Assembly: GCF_002812485.1 (NCBI RefSeq)
Contig: NZ_CP025003.1
Location: 4,836,001 to 4,900,000 of the forward strand
Length of the DNA stretch: 64,000 bases
From: Dickeya fangzhongdai
Lineage (GTDB): Bacteria; Pseudomonadota; Gammaproteobacteria; Enterobacterales; Enterobacteriaceae
Direction: 5' to 3'
Shown here one piece after another: positions 63,360 to 64,000 of this stretch (positions are counted from its first letter, which is position 1; each line of letters begins with the position of its first letter). Made by a program: the position numbers and the translations under genes. Under the pieces are notes generated by a model, which saw only the letters and a list, made by a program, of their open reading frames with translations, was not told the origin of the DNA and ran no database searches.

Positions 63360-64000
63360 TTAGCTTTTCGACGTTTCGGCCGGCGCACCGCAATCCGGGC
63401 AGTAGTGATAGAAGGCGTTTTTACGCAACCCGCAGGATGGGCACTGCGACAACAGTTGCAGCCCGCAATGCATGCAGAATGCCGGGGCGCCGCCGCCCTG
63501 CAGGATCAGCGGGCGGTCGCAGCCGGGGCATTGGTTGCGCGCCAGCGACGTCAACGCCGCTTCGTAGTGAATCGATTCCTTGCGTTCTTCCTGCGACGCC
63601 GCCTGCTCCTGTTTCTTGCCTTCCAGATACGTCTGCAGCCAGCGCAGCAGCGCCCGCCCGCCGAAATAGGTCAACACCACCCCGACGCCGTAACGAATGT
63701 AGCCGCCGAAACTCGGCAGATACGGCACCAGTTCGACAAAGAAGCCGAACAGGGCGAACAGAATGAACCCCCACACGAACGGCCATTGGTTACCGCTGCG
63801 ATAACGACGAAACAGCCACAGCGCCGCCAGCAGCAGCGGGCCGACAAACGCCAGCCGGATGAAAAACGCCTGCAGTTCCGCCTTGTGCAGCGCCTCGCCA
63901 TAGCGTGCGTCCGCATCGCCGTACAACTGGCTGACCGCCAGCGTTATCGGCGTCAGTTGAAGCTGCAACTGCGCTTTCTGTTTTTGCAGATCGGCGATTT
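63360..64000 (-). CDS. Membrane protein with C-terminal zinc ribbons (5' end outside the window)
   Basis: The frame is open to the right edge, so the N-terminus is missing. The visible part begins with a charged coiled-coil-like stretch (IADLQKQKAQLQLQLTP), then two or three hydrophobic helices (FIRLAFVGPLLLAALWLF, FVWGFILFALFGFFVELV, YIRYGVGVVLTYFGGRALL). Three Cys pairs follow in the last 65 residues (QCPGC, FCMHCG, QCPSCG and YCPDCG), making a double zinc ribbon on the cytosolic side. Function unknown. It converges with the GNAT gene. Confidence 0.8.
   Translation of the reverse strand, partial: IADLQKQKAQLQLQLTPITLAVSQLYGDADARYGEALHKAELQAFFIRLAFVGPLLLAALWLFRRYRSGNQWPFVWGFILFALFGFFVELVPYLPSFGGYIRYGVGVVLTYFGGRALLRWLQTYLEGKKQEQAASQEERKESIHYEAALTSLARNQCPGCDRPLILQGGGAPAFCMHCGLQLLSQCPSCGLRKNAFYHYCPDCGAPAETSKS

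Noticed and set aside
1..64000. tRNA, rRNA or CRISPR features
   Set aside because: No CCA-ended cloverleaf, rRNA segment or regularly spaced repeat array was found on reading either strand; the repeats present are long direct copies, short tandem units or hairpin elements.

Overview
The window looks like chromosome of a soft-rot enterobacterium, most probably Dickeya or a close relative (Pectobacteriaceae). The reasons are GC-rich coding DNA with AT-rich intergenic gaps, many genes close to their E. coli counterparts and in familiar neighbourhoods (dppABCDF; ibpA-ibpB next to yidQ and yidR; uspA/uspB-pitA-yhiN), and accessory blocks for plant-derived substrates and secondary metabolism. The genus is my inference; the enterobacterial assignment rests on what I recall of the E. 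coli proteins.

Layout. 1-4.6 kb: the end of a YafY-type WYL regulator with a glyoxalase-fold partner, a MocR-type regulator, a HipB/HipA toxin-antitoxin pair with two matching operator-like palindromes, and a small exported protein. 4.7-11.6 kb: the dipeptide permease operon dppABCDF (minus strand) and a long AT-rich leader. 11.6-17.7 kb: a C4/C6-carboxylate locus with a 2-hydroxycarboxylate symporter, a CitA/CitB-type two-component system and a DASS-family antiporter. 17.7-28.9 kb: ibpB, ibpA (sigma-32 promoter, two candidate ROSE thermometers) and yidQ, then a six-gene sugar-catabolic cluster (LacI regulator, MHS transporter, Asp-box sialidase-like protein, DHDPS-family lyase, fucose-isomerase-like enzyme, FGGY kinase) lying between yidQ and yidR. 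29-38 kb: a DUF1471 gene, a FadR-type regulator divergent from uxuA, a 271-bp inverted-repeat element made of nine consecutive hairpins, yidA, a chemoreceptor, uspA, uspB and pitA.

From 38.4 kb the region becomes modular. Three same-orientation copies of a roughly 430-450 bp segment, each carrying a small exported DUF1471 gene with its leader and terminator, lie near 39.6, 46.7 and 60.3 kb. Copies two and three look about 98 percent identical. Between copies one and two is a carbohydrate-type ABC uptake operon ending in an endonuclease/exonuclease/phosphatase-family enzyme and controlled by a divergent ROK regulator. Between copies two and three is a 13-kb non-ribosomal peptide cluster: Rid-family protein, phosphopantetheinyl transferase, type II thioesterase, EamA transporter and a 3236-residue NRPS.

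The NRPS reads A-T-C-A(Ser)-T-C-A(Thr)-T-C-T. The first adenylation domain has a code I do not recognise, the last carrier domain has no adenylation domain, and there is no terminal thioesterase or reductase. The phosphopantetheinyl transferase would prime the carriers, the free thioesterase would proofread or release, and the EamA protein is a candidate exporter. I do not recognise the product; this is the best candidate in the window for an undescribed system. The right end holds a small exported protein, D-serine dehydratase (dsdA), a GNAT acetyltransferase and a truncated zinc-ribbon membrane protein. No tRNA, rRNA, CRISPR array or intact transposase gene was seen.
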